Shown here: positions 61,704 to 64,000 of the stretch, in pieces
Layout of the letters: each line of letters begins with the position of its first letter
How positions within the stretch are numbered: the stretch's first letter is position 1
Assembly: GCA_964035795.1 (NCBI GenBank)
Contig: OZ038320.1
Span: 21,408,589 to 21,472,588 of the forward strand
Length of the DNA stretch: 64,000 nucleotides
From: Pterobdella sp. o SKG-2022
Taxonomy: Eukaryota; Annelida; Clitellata; Hirudinida; Piscicolidae
Direction: 5' to 3'
Program-made: the position numbers and the translations under genes
Notes under the pieces: generated by a model
What the model was told of the DNA's origin: nothing
Seen by the model: only the letters and a program-made list of their open reading frames with translations
Database searches by the model: none

Positions 61704-61881
61704 ATTGTCGCCCCCTATAGCTCAATGGTTGACCATTAGACTAATTATCTAAAGTTACCGGTTTCGATCCCGCGTGGGCCGACAACTAGCACCTGTTCCA
61801 CAGTGTGTTTTCGCTACATTAAATTTGTAGCAAGCACTTTGATCAAGTGCTTTATAAATACCGCATTACATTACATTACAT
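61704..61881 (+). repeat. tRNA-derived SINE with ATTAC-repeat tail
   Basis: Starts ATTGTCGCCCCCTATAGCTCA, has the same anticodon arm (TTAGACTAATTATCTAA), B box GGTTTCGATCCC and GGGCCGACAA closing stem, then the shared body ending GCAAGCACTTTGATCAAGTG. The tail is CATTACATTACATTACAT. It abuts the truncated 3' end of the minus-strand LINE at 61876. Confidence 0.9.
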
Positions 61882-63490
61882 ATTAAGTGATAGATATTTA
61901 GTCTTCTCCCCGTTAATGTGAAGTCCAACTTTTTTTGCTACTTCTTCTATTTTATTGAACAATGTCTGGGCTTGGTTTATTTCATTTGACATGAGAACAA
62001 TATCATCCACAAAGTCGCAATCTTTTACTACAGATAGTTTAATTCTTCTACTCTGCCTCTTTACAAGGGTGAAACCAAACTTCTTCTCATTATTGGCAAT
62101 AGGTCTTCTTAACACATAGTCGATAACAATCACAAACAAATATGGTGCTAGCGTATCACCTTGTAGAACACCAGCTTGAATATCGAAGCTCCTCGTTTCA
62201 CCATCCGCTGATAGAACTTTAGCTTGAGTGTTTATATACATGTTTTTGATTGCAGTCACAAGAATATCAAGAATTCCATATGCCTGTAATATTTTAAACA
62301 TATTGCCTCTGTGAACTGTGTCAAATGCTTTCTTGAAGTCAATAAAAATGAAAAAACCGGGTAGGTTTTTCTTTTTCACACCTTCCAAAAGTCGTCTTAC
62401 AGCAAGAATATGAACAGTAGATCTATTATTGCAAAATCCGTTTTGATTAATGCGTAACCTGTGATCGATTCCGGATTTTATTCGATTCAGAATCATTTTA
62501 TTATACGCTTTAGCCACAACCGAATTTAAGCTTATACCACGATAGCTGCTAGCAGATCTCAGATCTCCACTTTTTGGTATGGGGATAATATTCAGCATTG
62601 ACATGGTATGTCTTGTTGAGCTAGCGCAGTGTTGCAGTTATCCAGAATTATGTCATCAAATTTGCATGGTTTAAGTATTTCGGGTTTAATCCCATCTTCA
62701 CCGCAGGCCTTTCCACTAACTTTCACCTTTTCATACTCATCCATACTGAACGCATCACCTCTAATGTCGACATCGTTAAATAATGGAGCAATTTTTTCCG
62801 ACTCATCTTCAATTGTGGCTTTGTTTCCAAACAAGTATTTAAAAGGTTGAAAAAAGTTTTCGATTCTTGTAGCTGTTGCTCCATTTATTTGACTTTTCCT
62901 GCTAGTCATCCTTCCAGTAATTTTAATAATCAGTTTTTATCTTTTACAATGTGAACTGTTCACATTTTTATTTCGGACATATCTTTCTCAGTCACAATAT
63001 TGTATGCCTTCTCAAGTTTTCTCTCAGCTTGTTCGTAACCTAATCGACTATATTAAATGTGTTTACACAATTCAAGTTGAATTCTTTCTGTCTTTTGCCT
63101 AGAGTTAACTTTACTTTGGTCACTAGAGGCTCGATTGGACGTTTTTCTTGCAGCAATAGGTAACATTTTTTGAGTGGCATAATTATTTGCTTCAATAAAC
63201 TTTTGATACTTCTCGGTGTTGGATCCGTCTAACTCTTTTAGAAAATCAAATTTATATCAAACTTCTACTAAATAGGCTTGCTGCAATGTAGGGTTATTTT
63301 TGAACATTTCTCAATCGTACTCCTTGCTTTTCAGCTTTTCTAAGTTTTTTCTGAGACTAAGTCTAATTTCGACGGTAACAATACGATGGTTAGACCCAGT
63401 ACTAGAGAAACTATAACACGGTTCAAAATTTTTTACATTATATCTCTATTTCTTACTAACCAGAATGAAGTCAATCTGGTTTTTTGCACC
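61876..63490 (-). pseudogene. LINE, end of endonuclease through reverse transcriptase, truncated at both ends
   Basis: Minus-strand order: QIDFILVSKKYRY then CYSFSSTGSNHRIVTVEIRL (C-terminal block of an apurinic-type endonuclease, canonical GSDHR), a linker RQKTERIQLELCKH and YEQAERKLEKAYNIV, KVSGKACGEDGIKPEILK, then RT blocks IPKSGDLRSASSYRGISLN, INQNGFCNNRSTVHILAV, GFFIFIDFKKAFDTVHRGNM (motif A), GVLQGDTLAPYLFVIVIDYV (motif B), DCDFVDDIVLMS (motif C with FVDD) and KVGLHINGEKTKYLSLNM. Shifts or stops lie near 62600, 62880-63050 and 63240. The thumb and C-terminus are missing, cut where the SINE tail begins. Confidence 0.85.
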
Positions 63491-64000
63491 TCTCGGTCCT
63501 TGAAAAATCCATTTTTTAAACAATTTTTGTTTTTTTCTAACCAACGTTTTATAAGGTTTTTCGAAAAATTATGCAAACCAACAGTTACAAAATTTAAATT
63601 CGGCTTAACTTTGAACTTAAATTTTAAATAGTAAGTCAAAATAAAAACCCAGACTAAAAAAATCTTAAGATATGCAAGTAAAACCTGATTAATGTATACA
63701 AAAATCTTAGAAAAAAACACTTTCTTAAACTAAGTTAAACAATGAGCAAACTAATAAAATTGCTATAAAAATAAATCACCAACTTGAAAAAAATATTTTT
63801 AGTCCAACAGAATATCTCAAGTAGTGAAAACGAAATATTACACCAATATTAAACCAATAAAAATCCTTTCATCATGAACTCCTATAGGCTTTTCCACAAC
63901 AAGGCTCAAAAAAGCTATCCTCATTTAAACTGCAAGCAATACATTGCATTCACAAATTTTTAAAATTCTACTCAACAACAGCGCTACACAAAATCAACAA
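63491..64000. other. AT-rich window end, nothing supported
   Basis: A minus frame (63433-63720) runs beyond the recognisable LINE endonuclease, but upstream endonuclease motifs are not visible. Confidence 0.4.

Overview
This is a 64 kb piece of an AT-rich animal (invertebrate) nuclear genome. The evidence is split GT-AG genes with phase-matched exons and metazoan domain combinations: CUB, LDL-receptor class A (LDLa), MAM, SRCR and trypsin domains, an SLC7 transporter, and an LRR protein of the ribonuclease-inhibitor type. There are also many eukaryotic mobile elements: non-LTR retrotransposons of several clades, a Penelope-like fragment, piggyBac, a MULE-like gene, tRNA-derived SINEs and MITEs. 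I cannot name the phylum from sequence alone.

Layout. 1-204: last exon of an unknown + strand gene. 2154-4233 (+): LRRC34/LRRC74-like LRR gene. 5189-7409 (-): complete 7-exon gene for a 424-residue coiled-coil protein. 8.1-9.5 kb: dispersed repeat with a LINE scrap inserted. 11138-21083 (-): 3' part of a type I membrane protein, CUB-LDLa-MAM-MAM-LDLa-TM (MALRD1/enteropeptidase-like). One intron holds a whole piggyBac element with TTAA ends. Another 3.9 kb intron holds LINE, SINE, Penelope and MITE remnants. 20.4-22.3 kb: a second, permuted copy of the 8-9.5 kb repeat, split by a MITE.

22199-33837 and 46340-57991 are two direct copies of one 11.6 kb unit. Each carries a degenerate MAM exon, an intact 10-exon SLC7/LAT-type amino-acid transporter gene (470 aa) and a gene for a type II membrane serine protease (TM-LDLa x3-SRCR-trypsin). 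The left ~8.2 kb of the copies is almost identical and the right ~3.5 kb is clearly more diverged. The step falls inside a protease exon. Between the copies lie a nearly full-length non-LTR element with a YLDD reverse transcriptase and a C-terminal RPD...WD endonuclease-like region, two other LINEs, two (CA)n tracts and a broken SWIM/MULE transposase-like gene. 59132-61330 (-): a third protease paralogue, convergent with copy B, which has lost its catalytic-serine exon and carries a frameshift and a stop in its first LDLa. The window ends in another LINE (61876-63490, -).

The host genes look like a local family cluster. A CUB/MAM/LDLa membrane protein and TM/LDLa/SRCR/trypsin proteases share the domain set of enteropeptidase-type digestive or surface proteases, alternating with amino-acid transporters. 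A joint role in extracellular protein digestion and amino-acid uptake is attractive but only inference. I found no CRISPR, phage, operon or other prokaryotic feature, and no clearly new biological system. The most unusual signals are the mosaic duplication, the replacement-only divergence of the protease copies, and their non-canonical activation and specificity residues.
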